Shown here in pieces: positions 1-6,650 of a stretch of DNA of 41,262 nt. Below the pieces are notes generated by a model, which saw only the letters and a list, made by a program, of their open reading frames with translations, ran no database searches and had not been told where the DNA came from. Source of the stretch: Alkalibaculum bacchi (GTDB lineage Bacteria; Bacillota; Clostridia; Eubacteriales; Alkalibacteraceae). Both the position numbers and the translations under genes were made by a program. Position 1 is the stretch's first letter; each line of letters starts with the position of its first letter. Location: NCBI RefSeq assembly GCF_937875145.1, contig NZ_CALNCS010000061.1:1-41262 (forward strand), written 5' to 3'.

Positions 1-41
1 CATTTAGCTGACTGATACTAATAGGCCGAGGACTTGACCTT
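1..41 (+). rRNA. 23S rRNA, 3' end only
   Basis: The first 40 bases contain the highly conserved 3' terminal block of bacterial 23S rRNA (GATACTAATAGGCCGAGGAC followed by TTGACC). Only the end is inside the window, so the rest of the rRNA operon lies to the left. The exact 3' boundary is estimated within a few bases. A 5S gene follows about 200 nt downstream on the same strand, as expected for an rrn operon. Confidence 0.93.
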
Positions 42-242
42 AAAAAGATGATGAATAAATTTACTTTCTTGTGCTGTTTTTAAATATCACTTATTAAGCA
101 GAAAGCTGAATGCTGAATGCGGAACATTTGATATAAACTTAGTGATAAGTTATAAAGTTTTATGATTTGAGAAAAGCAGTAAGTCACCGAAGGTGACAAG
201 GTTTTACTTAGAACATAGAACATAAAACTTAGAACTAACACA
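42..242 (+). repeat. 23S-5S spacer holding two intergenic repeat modules
   Basis: No tRNA is visible in this spacer. It holds a module of GCTGAATGC-type words (98-125) and a module of AGAACATAGAAC / AACTTAGAACTAA words (208-238). Both recur elsewhere: the first at 8483-8516 and 18701-18720 (inverted), the second at 31461-31492 and 39455-39486. Between them GTCACC-gaa-GGTGAC (182-196) can form a small hairpin. The modules would be transcribed and then removed during rRNA processing. Confidence 0.7.
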
Positions 243-358
243 TTCCGCGGCAATAGCGGAGGGGCTACACCTGTTCCCATACCGAACACAGAAGTAAAGT
301 CCTCCAGCGCCGAAGGTACTCGGGTGGTGACGCCCTGGGAGAATAGGACGTTGCGGAT
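243..358 (+). rRNA. 5S rRNA
   Basis: This is about 116 nt with the canonical 5S core CCATACCGAACACAGAAGT and the closing GAATAGGACGTTGC block. The ends pair as helix I (TCCGC at 244-248 with GCGGA at 353-357). It lies directly downstream of the 23S end and is followed by an intrinsic terminator, which marks the end of the rrn operon. Boundaries are set from helix I and may be off by one or two bases. Confidence 0.96.
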
Positions 359-371
359 TTGTTTAGTAAAG

Positions 372-402
372 AAAGGTCTCTGATTATCAGGGGTCTTTTT
401 TT
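372..402 (+). terminator. rrn operon intrinsic terminator
   Basis: A 12-bp stem including G-U pairs (372-383 with 387-398) closes on a 3-nt loop and runs into a T tract (396-402). It starts about 15 nt after the 5S gene. Confidence 0.8.
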
Positions 403-410
403 CTGTCGAA

Positions 411-540
411 CTAAGCGACTCACGTCGCAGTGAACAATGAACACTGAACAATGAATAGTGAACAATATATGAAGGACTTAATAGAGAGGTCGCATATTTG
501 TACTGTTCGATGTTTAGTGTTCATTTTTTCATTGTTCAGT
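411..540 (+). repeat. Composite GAACAATGAAC repeat, copy 1
   Basis: GCGACTCACGTCGCAGTGAA leads into iterated GAACAATGA words and ends with GTCGCATATTTGTACTGTTC and GTGTTCATT words. The same order and orientation recur at 39102-39205, where the outer ends form a clean 13-bp inverted repeat. Short open frames across it have no ribosome binding site and no family signature, so I treat it as non-coding. Confidence 0.7.
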
Positions 541-557
541 GAAAGGTTTTATTTTTT

Positions 558-578
558 AGCCACCAGCGGTGGCTTTTG
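558..578 (+). terminator. Hairpin with T-rich tail
   Basis: AGCCACC-agc-GGTGGCT (558-574) is a 7-bp stem followed by TTTTGCTTTT. It reads as a plus-strand terminator downstream of the repeat. No plus-strand gene immediately precedes it, so it may be part of the repeat mosaic. Confidence 0.45.
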
Positions 579-582
579 CTTT

Positions 583-622
583 TCCTTACCACCTTGTCAC
601 CTTACTACCTTCTTACCACCTT
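583..622 (-). repeat. GGTGGTAAGG-type 3'-end repeat (family C), copy 1
   Basis: On the minus strand this is iterated AAGGTGGTAAG / AAGGTAGTAAG / AAGGTGACAAGG words. It overlaps the last codons and stop of the MBL-fold gene. Related copies in sense orientation lie at the 3' ends of the genes ending at 25426, 31073 and 39082. Confidence 0.75.
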
Positions 623-1369
623 ACCAAGCTCCTCACACAAAATCAACTCCGGCAATTCGTCTCCGTATCTATCCACCACCTTATATATAGATCCCAACCA
701 ATTATATTCATCTTTTTCCTTATTAGGCATATGCATTAATACAATTTTCTGCGGCTTAATATGATCCCTAATGACCTTTCTTGCCCTAGGCAATGTAATA
801 TATGGAAAATCTAATAATGCATAATTTATATTCAGTTTATCTAGTCCTAAGTTCTCGTAATTTATTAAATCTGGTTTTGCATCTCCACAATGATAAATTC
901 GTTCATTCTTAAATTTTAATAGATATGCAAAATTAACCACATTCTTATAATCATTTCCATCATGAGTTAATGAAGTAACCGAAAAATCAATCCCATTAAC
1001 GCTAAAATCCTTTATTGTATTTAATTCTACTTCATCATAAATGAGTTGTTGTTCAAGAGAAATATCGTATTGAGATAGGTTCTTTAATAACTCTACTGTT
1101 TGTTTACTAGAAAATAGCTTAGTATTAGGGTGATTACGTAATGTTTGTAAAGTTGCTTCTCCATCAAAGTGATCTGGATGGTAATGTGTAAATAATAGTA
1201 GATCCATATTGTCAAATGGAGGAATCCCATTTATGATCTTATCAATTGTTTGACGATCTACATTATAGTAAGGGTCTATTTGTTTTGCATGAATGGCATC
1301 AATCATGACCTTTTTCCCCATATTTTCAATTAAAAAGCCTGCATTAGCTATGTAACGTATATTTGACAT
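605..1369 (-). CDS. MBL-fold metal-dependent hydrolase
   Basis: This 254-residue protein has the metallo-beta-lactamase HxHxDH motif as HYHPDH at residues 62-67. Further likely metal ligands are H136 (THDGND) and H160/D163 (HCGDA). The overall pattern resembles UlaG/YtkL-like cytoplasmic hydrolases; the substrate cannot be deduced. The ATG has a GAGGTA ribosome binding site just upstream on the minus strand. The last codons (G-K-V-V-R-R-stop) lie inside a family C intergenic repeat, and the same AAGGTGGTAAG words encode the K-V-V-R tail of the aminopeptidase at 39082, so this C-terminus is probably repeat-derived. It is transcribed away from pspC/deoD, with a probable terminator between them. 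Confidence 0.85.
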   Translation of the reverse strand: MSNIRYIANAGFLIENMGKKVMIDAIHAKQIDPYYNVDRQTIDKIINGIPPFDNMDLLLFTHYHPDHFDGEATLQTLRNHPNTKLFSSKQTVELLKNLSQYDISLEQQLIYDEVELNTIKDFSVNGIDFSVTSLTHDGNDYKNVVNFAYLLKFKNERIYHCGDAKPDLINYENLGLDKLNINYALLDFPYITLPRARKVIRDHIKPQKIVLMHMPNKEKDEYNWLGSIYKVVDRYGDELPELILCEELGKVVRR

Positions 1370-1400
1370 AAAGTACCTCTTTTGTTAGTTTTGTATTTAT

Positions 1401-1432
1401 AAAAGAGTGGAAAGCTCTCCCTTCCACTCTTT
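1401..1432 (-). terminator. Probable terminator of the deoD-pspC unit
   Basis: An 11-bp stem AAAGAGTGGAA / TTCCACTCTTT (1402-1412 with 1422-1432) is followed on the minus strand by TTTTAT. It lies between the 3' end of pspC and the start of the MBL gene, both on the minus strand. Confidence 0.55.
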
Positions 1433-1480
1433 CCTTGTTTGACAGGAAGGTGTTACTTTTTGATCCTAGCTACTGCTTAA

Positions 1481-1652
1481 GTCATCCTAAGCGCCAGCGA
1501 AAGATCTTTAACCCCATAGAAAGTTTTACTTTTAGACTAAAATATTATTTAAGCCCTCTTTATATGTGATTGAATCTTTGACCTGTAAGACTTGACTCTA
1601 GCACTGAAAGCTGAAGACTAGCTGCTGATGGCTAAAGTGCCAAAGGCACTTT
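1481..1652. repeat. Repeat modules in the pspC-MBL gap
   Basis: The gap holds a GTCATCCTAAGCG...AGCGAAAGATC module (1481-1510; copies at 31322-31350, inverted at 39262-39296 and 18632-18662). It also holds a CCTGTAAGACTTGAC plus GCTGATGGCTA module (1581-1634; copy at 4737-4796). An 8-bp hairpin AAAGTGCC-aaa-GGCACTTT (1634-1652) sits next to the pspC stop. I see no gene here. Confidence 0.65.
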
Positions 1653-1656
1653 AATG

Positions 1657-1872
1657 TTAGTCTATAGTATAGTCATCAAAATTAAGATCGCTTTTATCAG
1701 GCAATATGAAAGCACATGCAATGTAGAGAAATAGCCCAAGACCTACTAATGGTAAGGATAATACCACCCAAAGAATTCTCACGATAGATGGATCGATAGA
1801 AAAGTATTCGGATACTCCTTGACACACGCCGCTTATCTTACCCTCCGCTTTGTTTTTGTATAATCTTTTCAT
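1657..1872 (-). CDS. PspC domain protein
   Basis: This small membrane protein (71 residues) starts MKRLYKNK. It has the PspC signature K-I-S-G-V-C-Q-G-V-S-E-Y-F near residues 11-23 and one hydrophobic helix (about residues 32-57). PspC proteins in Firmicutes are envelope-stress-related single-pass proteins whose partners vary. I start at 1872 because AAGGGGG lies 6-12 nt upstream. The reading frame is open further up to 1950, but that extension would overlap the deoD stop and has no family support. It lies about 70 nt downstream of deoD on the same strand and may share its transcript. Confidence 0.85.
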   Translation of the reverse strand: MKRLYKNKAEGKISGVCQGVSEYFSIDPSIVRILWVVLSLPLVGLGLFLYIACAFILPDKSDLNFDDYTID

Positions 1873-1939
1873 TTTGGTACCCCCTTGTATATATTTATTA
1901 AAAAGAAATTGATATTTTATGGAAATTATCACAGTGCTA

Positions 1940-2647
1940 TTAGATTTCAATAGCTAAATCTAAAGCAATTTCAATCATATCTGTCAACGTTTTCTCTCTC
2001 TCTTCTGGAGTGGTAGCTTCTGAGGTTACGATACTATCGCTCACAGTCAAAATAGATAAAGCATTCTTTCCTAATTGAGTTGCGTTCATATAAAGAGCAG
2101 CAGTCTCCATCTCGACGCCTAAAACGCCCATTTTAGCCCAAGTTTTCCAGGAGTCTTTGTCATCATTATAGAATAAATCACTGGTCAATATATTCCCAAC
2201 TTTTACATCTAAATTCCTTGAACCAGCGATATTATAAGCCTTTGATAATAAATCATAATTTGCTATTGGAGCAAAATTACCAGGGAGCTGGTATTGATGT
2301 GCAAAATTAGAATTCGTGCAGGTAGCCATAGCCAGGATAATATCTCTTATTTGAATATCCTTTTGATACGAACCACATGAGCCTATTCTTATAATATTAT
2401 TGCAATCGTACTCTGTAAATAATTCATAAGAGTAAATACTCATAGAGGGCATGCCCATTCCAGAGCCCATTACGGATACCTTCTTGCCTTTATATAGTCC
2501 AGTAAAACCTAGCATACCCCTTACTTTATTAAAACAAAAGGGACTATCCAAGTACTTTTCAGCAATAAATTTTGCTCGTAAGGGATCCCCAGGCATTAAA
2601 ACAGTCTTTGCAATATCTCCTTTTTTTGCACTATTATGAACACTCAC
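1940..2647 (-). CDS. deoD: Purine-nucleoside phosphorylase DeoD
   Basis: This 235-residue hexameric-type PNP cleaves purine (deoxy)ribonucleosides with phosphate, giving free base and (deoxy)ribose 1-phosphate for salvage. Visible motifs are MPGDPLRAK (18-26), GSGMGMPS (61-68), RIGSCG (87-92), GVEMETAALY (177-186) and TVSDS with the catalytic-type Asp at 204. Length and motif order match E. coli DeoD. The ATG has an AGGTGAAG ribosome binding site on the minus strand. It is first in a minus-strand unit with pspC and diverges from cwlJ. Confidence 0.95.
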   Translation of the reverse strand: MSVHNSAKKGDIAKTVLMPGDPLRAKFIAEKYLDSPFCFNKVRGMLGFTGLYKGKKVSVMGSGMGMPSMSIYSYELFTEYDCNNIIRIGSCGSYQKDIQIRDIILAMATCTNSNFAHQYQLPGNFAPIANYDLLSKAYNIAGSRNLDVKVGNILTSDLFYNDDKDSWKTWAKMGVLGVEMETAALYMNATQLGKNALSILTVSDSIVTSEATTPEEREKTLTDMIEIALDLAIEI

Positions 2648-2730
2648 AATTCTTCACCTCATATTAATATAATAATATCTACTATCATTATACCCTAATT
2701 AATAATCTATAAATAAAATATTTATACTGA

Positions 2731-2762
2731 ATGATATGGTTCAAGTAATTTTGCATAAATTA
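2731..2762 (+). promoter_or_regulatory. Possible sporulation-sigma promoter for cwlJ-gerQ
   Basis: CATAAATTA at 2754-2762 fits the CATANNNTA -10 pattern of sigma-K and is close to the sigma-E -10 (CATACANT). ATGATAT at 2731-2737 could serve as a -35 about 16 bp upstream. In Bacillus, cwlJ and gerQ are mother-cell genes, so such a promoter is expected. The match is weak and AT-rich background makes chance hits common. Confidence 0.3.
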
Positions 2763-2844
2763 AAACAAAGTGTTTAGACTTGTAGCAAAAATAAAATCTC
2801 AAAATATAATGAATAAAGATTGTTAATAAATATAGGAGGAAAAT

Positions 2845-3288
2845 ATGGCGTACTCAGTTAGAGAATTGCTTGCAAGACTTATTAAATGCGAAGCCGAAGG
2901 CGAAGGAGACACTGGTATGAAGGCTGTAGCAACAGTTGTAATGAATAGAGTACACGTCGCCGAAGGAGAATATCAAAGGGTTAATCAAGGTGATTTGAGA
3001 AGAGTAATCTTTCAACCAGGTCAATTTGATTGCGCAACAGAGACATTAGGTGGTCAATATAATCCACAAAATATATATAATGCCCATCCAGAACAAATAC
3101 ACTATGATATTGCAGATTGGGCACTAGCAGGCAATAAAGTTTATAATATCGTTGAATCTTTGTGGTATATGAATCCATTTGTACCAGATTGTCCTGTGTA
3201 TTTTCCATATAATCAAAGTGGTGTTATTAATTCTAGGATAAGATTACACTGTTTTTTTGATCCAACACCGTTATATTCGCAAACATAA
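2845..3288 (+). CDS. cwlJ: Spore cortex-lytic hydrolase, CwlJ type
   Basis: This 147-residue protein of the Hydrolase_2 (SleB/CwlJ) family lyses spore cortex peptidoglycan during germination. The N-terminal ARLIKCEAEGEGDTGM (residues 10-25) carries the conserved acidic cluster. V-V-M-N-R, F-Q-P-G-Q-F and S-L-W-Y-M-N-P-F segments follow, ending with a H-C-F-F-D-P-T segment, in CwlJ order. There is no signal peptide and no SleB-type peptidoglycan-binding domain, which favours CwlJ over SleB. The ribosome binding site is TAGGAGG. The gene 20 nt downstream encodes a GerQ-like coat protein, which CwlJ needs for localisation in Bacillus. Confidence 0.92.
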   Translation: MAYSVRELLARLIKCEAEGEGDTGMKAVATVVMNRVHVAEGEYQRVNQGDLRRVIFQPGQFDCATETLGGQYNPQNIYNAHPEQIHYDIADWALAGNKVYNIVESLWYMNPFVPDCPVYFPYNQSGVINSRIRLHCFFDPTPLYSQT

Positions 3289-3308
3289 AAAATGAAGAGG
3301 AGTTTAAA

Positions 3309-3776
3309 ATGAAAAAAAATATAATACCAGATAGTTCAAAAATCTTATCAACATTTGAAAATAAATATGCAACACCTATGCAAATGCCACCAATGTATAT
3401 GCGCCCACCTCAAGGTGGTATGCCTATGCAGCCACAACAACCTATGCAACCCATGCAACCCATGCAACCTGTACCACCACAAAATGGTGTCCCACAAAGA
3501 ATATCACCTGTAATGGGACCTAATTATATCCAAGGCTATTTACAACAGTTTATCGGCCAATATATAAGAATTGACTTCTTAGTTGGTACAGGAACATTTA
3601 TTGACAGAGATGGTATATTAACTCAAGTCGGAATTGATTTTATAGAATTGAGAGAAGTTCAAACAGGCAATATACTCGTTGGCGATATGTACTCCGTCAA
3701 ATTTGTTACAGTATATACTTCTGCACCAGGAGTACCATATATGGATACAGCTGGACTATCTTACACTGAAGAATAA
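3309..3776 (+). CDS. gerQ: GerQ-like spore coat protein
   Basis: This 155-residue protein has a Pro/Met/Gln-rich N-terminal half (residues about 22-63, including M-Q-P repeats). Its C-terminal half (about 72-140) matches the GerQ domain: N-Y-I-Q-G-Y-L then G-x-Y-I-R-I-D-F-L, V-G-I-D-F-I-E-L-R and Y-S-V-K-F-V-T-V-Y. In Bacillus, GerQ is a coat protein cross-linked by transglutaminase and required for CwlJ function. The Gln-rich N-terminus fits a cross-linking role, but that is inference here. It is the second gene of the cwlJ-gerQ unit (20-nt gap, GAAGAGGAG ribosome binding site) and is followed by a hairpin terminator. Confidence 0.88.
   Translation: MKKNIIPDSSKILSTFENKYATPMQMPPMYMRPPQGGMPMQPQQPMQPMQPMQPVPPQNGVPQRISPVMGPNYIQGYLQQFIGQYIRIDFLVGTGTFIDRDGILTQVGIDFIELREVQTGNILVGDMYSVKFVTVYTSAPGVPYMDTAGLSYTEE
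3441..3470 (+). repeat. 9-nt tandem repeat in gerQ (Met-Gln-Pro)
   Basis: Three head-to-tail units of CC(T/C)ATGCAA encode the P-M-Q tripeptide repeats of the GerQ-like N-terminal region. Perfect 9-nt periodicity makes copy-number change by slippage likely while keeping the frame. Confidence 0.8.
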
Positions 3777-3780
3777 AAAA

Positions 3781-3820
3781 AGTAAAGCTGCCATACTTTC
3801 CATGGCAGTTTTACTTATTT
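3781..3820 (+). terminator. gerQ terminator
   Basis: A 14-bp stem (3781-3794 with 3802-3815) has a 7-nt loop and the tail TATTT. It begins 4 nt after the gerQ stop. An A run precedes the stem, so it could act in both directions. The T tail is short. Confidence 0.65.
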
Positions 3821-3835
3821 AATTGTATAAGGATA

Positions 3836-3914
3836 TTAAACAATTGTTTAACTACTGTTGAACCATTGCCCAACAATCGTTTGACTAATGTTTTATATTG
3901 TTATTAAAACAATA
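3836..3914. promoter_or_regulatory. Dyads upstream of rubrerythrin
   Basis: TTAAACAATTGTTTAA (3836-3851) is a perfect 16-bp palindrome. TATTGTT-attaa-AACAATA (3896-3914) is a 7-bp inverted repeat with a 5-nt spacer. Between them are further CAAT/ATTG words. They could be operators for the rubrerythrin gene. Neither matches the PerR box closely, and the second is one base short of the clostridial Rex pattern, so no regulator is assigned. Confidence 0.35.
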
Positions 3915-3973
3915 AAATCAGTTTTATGTAGTTATTTTTTTTGAATGGGCAATAATACATATGAGGTGATAAT

Positions 3974-4558
3974 ATGGAGAAAAGTTTAAAAGGAACGAAA
4001 ACAGCTGAAAATTTAATGAAAGCTTTTTCAGGGGAATCACAAGCTAGAAATAGGTACACATTTTATGCAGAGAAAGCTCAGCAAGAAAAGCAAAAAGATA
4101 TTTACCAAGTATTTGATGAGACGGCTCATAATGAAAAGTACCATGCAGAACGATTTTTTAGGATACTAAATCAAGAATTTAAAGGAGAGCAAATAGCTGT
4201 TTTTAACGCAGGTTATCCTGTACAATTGGGTACTACTTTAGAAAACTTAGAAGCAGCAGCTGAGGGTGAGCACGAGGAGAACTCTATACTTTATCCTACT
4301 TGGGCTAAAGAAGCTAAAGAAGAAGGATTTATACAGGTAGCAGATGTGTTTGATTTAGTAGCACAAGTAGAAGTAAAACATGAGCAAAGATTTAAAGAAT
4401 ATGCTGAAAGAGTTAAGAATAATGAGATGTATAGACAAACTGGCACAGTCCAATGGCTATGTTTAGAATGCGGACACATTCATGTAGGCTTAGAAGCTCC
4501 TGGTGTGTGTCCAATTTGCCAAAGACCTCAAGGATCCTTTAAATTATTACAAGGATAA
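3974..4558 (+). CDS. rbr: Rubrerythrin
   Basis: This 194-residue classical rubrerythrin has a ferritin-like four-helix diiron domain (about residues 5-148) with ligand-type residues E21 (SGESQARNRY), the DETAHNEKYHAE segment (48-59), E98/E101 (EGEHEEN) and E133/H136 (VEVKHEQRF). A C-terminal rubredoxin-like iron centre has C163, C166, C179 and C182. Such proteins reduce hydrogen peroxide in the cytoplasm of anaerobes, using rubredoxin or NADH-dependent reductases as donors. The ribosome binding site is GAGGTGATAAT before the ATG. It is monocistronic, with dyads upstream and its own terminator. Confidence 0.95.
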   Translation: MEKSLKGTKTAENLMKAFSGESQARNRYTFYAEKAQQEKQKDIYQVFDETAHNEKYHAERFFRILNQEFKGEQIAVFNAGYPVQLGTTLENLEAAAEGEHEENSILYPTWAKEAKEEGFIQVADVFDLVAQVEVKHEQRFKEYAERVKNNEMYRQTGTVQWLCLECGHIHVGLEAPGVCPICQRPQGSFKLLQG

Positions 4559-4616
4559 ATACGAATTAGCATAGTTGCTATTATTATAAAAATAACTGCC
4601 TAATCACTACAAAAGA

Positions 4617-4656
4617 AAAAATAACTTCTCTTTTTTAAGGAGAAGTTATTTTTCTT
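4617..4656 (+). terminator. Rubrerythrin terminator
   Basis: The stem AAAATAACTTCTC / GAGAAGTTATTTT (about 4617-4630 with 4640-4653) has a 9-nt loop and ends in TTTTTCTTTT. It lies 60 nt after the rbr stop. Confidence 0.85.
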
Positions 4657-4736
4657 TTACTTTACAGTAAGAAGGTTTTACCTTTTGAATTAACTACTAT
4701 TTAAATTATTTTTATATACAAGACTTGCGTATTTGG

Positions 4737-4796
4737 CCTGTAAGACTTGACCTTTGAGCACTAGTGGCTGGTGGCTGATTGCTGATGGCTAGAGCA
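4737..4796 (+). repeat. Intergenic repeat in the rbr-AEC gap
   Basis: CCTGTAAGACTTGACC, a GAGCACTAG block and GCTGATTGCTGATGGCTAGA words repeat the order seen at 1581-1634. GCTGATTGCTGATAGCTAAA-like words also occur at 32671-32689. The rest of the 4559-4938 gap holds the rbr terminator and AT-rich sequence, with no gene that I can see. Confidence 0.6.
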
Positions 4797-4938
4797 TTAA
4801 AATGGCACTTTTCTAGATAAAGTAAGTGAAGTAATAAATAAGACCTATTAAGTTGTAATATTGTATTTGCATAATTAAAACTGTATAATAATTTCATGGA
4901 ATTCATTGACTGAAAAAAGAGCAATAAAGGAGTAATTT

Positions 4939-5862
4939 ATGAATCTAAATCGTATTTTTGTTTCGATACTTACCTTGTTTATAGTGGGGATAATTGGTTA
5001 TTGCAGTAGAAAGAAAAACATATTAAGTGAAGAAGCAGTAAATAGCTTACCTAAATTTTTATTAAATATATGCAGTCCGTTGTTGATTGTTTCTTCGATG
5101 CAGATCCCTTTTACACAAGATAAACTAGATGACATCAAAACTGTTTTTTTACTATCTATAATAGTTTACTTTATTTCTATCATAATTTCTCTTATAGTGC
5201 CTAAACTATTAAGAGCAAATGGAGACAATGAAAGGGGTGTATACCAATTTATGACCATATTTTCTAATGTGTCGTTTATTGGATTTCCAGTATTGTTGTC
5301 TATTTATTCTAGCGAAGCCATATTTTATGGGTCAATCTTTATTATACCTTTTAACATCTTACTGTATACCGTTGGTATTTACATGATGGCCAGTGAAAAG
5401 AAAAAGTTTAATATAAAGATATTGTTAAATCCTAATATTCTAGCTGTTATTATTGGCTTTCTATTGTTTGCTTTCTCTATACAAATTCCTGCCTTTTTAC
5501 TTCAACCAATGGAGCTAGTAGGAAATATGACAACACCTCTATCTATGATTTTTATAGGAGGATCTTTATGTGGTGTAAATATGAAAGAAATGTTTAAAGA
5601 GTGGCGATTATATGCAATATCAGCTATAAGGCTTCTCATTTTGCCACTAATAGTGCTTCTCTTATTTCAAAATTTTATCAGCGATCCTTTGTTATTAGGG
5701 GTACCAGTAGTTATTACAGGTATGCCCATTGCTGCTAACTGCGCCATTGTAGCAAAAGAATATGGAGGTCATGCAGAATTAGCATCATCAGGAACATTTA
5801 TGAGTACACTTTTGTCGATGGTTACCATACCCTTATTAGTGTTAATAATATCAAATATATAA
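4939..5862 (+). CDS. AEC-family transporter (auxin efflux carrier type)
   Basis: This 307-residue integral membrane protein has about ten hydrophobic segments arranged as two five-helix halves (residues about 5-25, 38-58, 70-90, 105-150, then 170-305). It shows the AEC pattern of an N-terminal S-R-K-K-N-I-L loop, L-P-K-F-L-L-N-I-C-S-P-L in helix 2 and G-M-P-I-A-A-N-C near the end. Bacterial members are secondary carriers for organic acids such as malate or malonate; the substrate is not predictable here. The ribosome binding site is AAAGGAG. It is separated by 15 nt from mtnN and probably cotranscribed with it. Confidence 0.85.
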   Translation: MNLNRIFVSILTLFIVGIIGYCSRKKNILSEEAVNSLPKFLLNICSPLLIVSSMQIPFTQDKLDDIKTVFLLSIIVYFISIIISLIVPKLLRANGDNERGVYQFMTIFSNVSFIGFPVLLSIYSSEAIFYGSIFIIPFNILLYTVGIYMMASEKKKFNIKILLNPNILAVIIGFLLFAFSIQIPAFLLQPMELVGNMTTPLSMIFIGGSLCGVNMKEMFKEWRLYAISAIRLLILPLIVLLLFQNFISDPLLLGVPVVITGMPIAANCAIVAKEYGGHAELASSGTFMSTLLSMVTIPLLVLIISNI

Positions 5863-5877
5863 AAAAGGAGAAAACAA

Positions 5878-6564
5878 ATGATAATAGGTATAATAGGTGC
5901 AATGGAAAAAGAAATTACTATTTTAAGAGAAAGAATGGATTTAACTAAAATAGAAGAAAAAGCGAGTCTCACTTTTTACATAGGGAAATTAAGAGATAAG
6001 AACATCGTCTTAGTTCGTTCAGGTATTGGTAAGGTAAATGCAGCCATGTGTACACAGATTTTAATAGATATCTTTCATGTAGATGTAGTAATCAATACAG
6101 GTGTGGCTGGGGCACTTCATCCTGATTTAAATGTAGGGGATATTGTAGTGTCTACAGATTCTCTTCAACACGATATAGATGCCTCTGTCTTTGGAGATCC
6201 AAGAGGAATTGTACCAGGCTTAAAAGAGAGTATTTTTGTAGCAGATCAAAAACTATTAGACATCATTGATGGAATCACAATAGAAGATCATAAAATCTTT
6301 AAAGGTAGAGTATTAACAGGCGATCAAGGAATTGCAAGCAGTGAAATAAAACACTTCTTAGTAGAAAATTTTGAAGGATATTGTGTTGAAATGGAGGGTG
6401 GCGCTATCGCCCATGTGTGCTATTTAAATGAAGTTCCTTTTCTCATTATTCGAGCAATCTCCGATAAGGCAGACGAAGAAGTAGAGATCAATTACAACGA
6501 ATTTGTAGAATTTGCAGCTAAAAATTCAAGTTATATGTTAGAAAGTATTTTAGAAAAATTGTAA
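5878..6564 (+). CDS. mtnN: 5'-methylthioadenosine/S-adenosylhomocysteine nucleosidase
   Basis: This 228-residue enzyme hydrolyses MTA and SAH to adenine plus the thioribose product, recycling by-products of polyamine synthesis and methylation. Motifs are GIIGAMEKE with the catalytic-type E12, NTGVAGALHPDLNVGDIVVS, the CVEMEGGAIAHVCY substrate-binding block, and RAISDKAD with the catalytic Asp near residue 197. Length matches E. coli MtnN (232). The ribosome binding site is AAAGGAG. It follows the AEC gene closely and is followed by a structured spacer before alr. Confidence 0.95.
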   Translation: MIIGIIGAMEKEITILRERMDLTKIEEKASLTFYIGKLRDKNIVLVRSGIGKVNAAMCTQILIDIFHVDVVINTGVAGALHPDLNVGDIVVSTDSLQHDIDASVFGDPRGIVPGLKESIFVADQKLLDIIDGITIEDHKIFKGRVLTGDQGIASSEIKHFLVENFEGYCVEMEGGAIAHVCYLNEVPFLIIRAISDKADEEVEINYNEFVEFAAKNSSYMLESILEKL

Positions 6565-6632
6565 ACTCTAAGATTTGAGTTTCAAAGCTAAGTAAAACCC
6601 TTTGCTTACAATAATAGCTCGTATCTTAGTTT
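6563..6632 (+). promoter_or_regulatory. Structured spacer between mtnN and alr
   Basis: CTAAGAT (6568-6574) pairs with ATCTTAG (6623-6629). Inside is a tight hairpin TAAGTAAA-accc-TTTGCTTA (6589-6608, 8 bp with one G-U). GAG/CTC (6577-6579 with 6618-6620) may add a third helix. There is no T tract directly after, so it is not a standard terminator. It may be a leader element of alr or an RNA-processing site. Confidence 0.35.
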
Positions 6633-6650
6633 GGAAAAGAGGTTTTTTAT

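Noticed and set aside
80..465. Open frames of 66-123 codons on the minus strand across the 5S gene and spacer
   Set aside because: They run antisense through the 5S rRNA and repeat sequence, with no ribosome binding site or family signal.
411..475. CRISPR-like short repeats
   Set aside because: The words are 7-10 nt, irregular, and not separated by unique spacers of constant length; no cas genes are present.
451..764. Short plus-strand frames opposite the MBL gene 3' end
   Set aside because: Low-complexity translation of repeat DNA; the opposite strand encodes a real protein.
1657..1950. A 97-residue version of the PspC protein
   Set aside because: The extension overlaps the deoD stop, has no homology to PspC, and ATG 1872 has a good ribosome binding site.
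3896..3914. Rex binding site upstream of rubrerythrin
   Set aside because: The half-site spacing is one base short and the half-sites are incomplete compared with the clostridial Rex motif.
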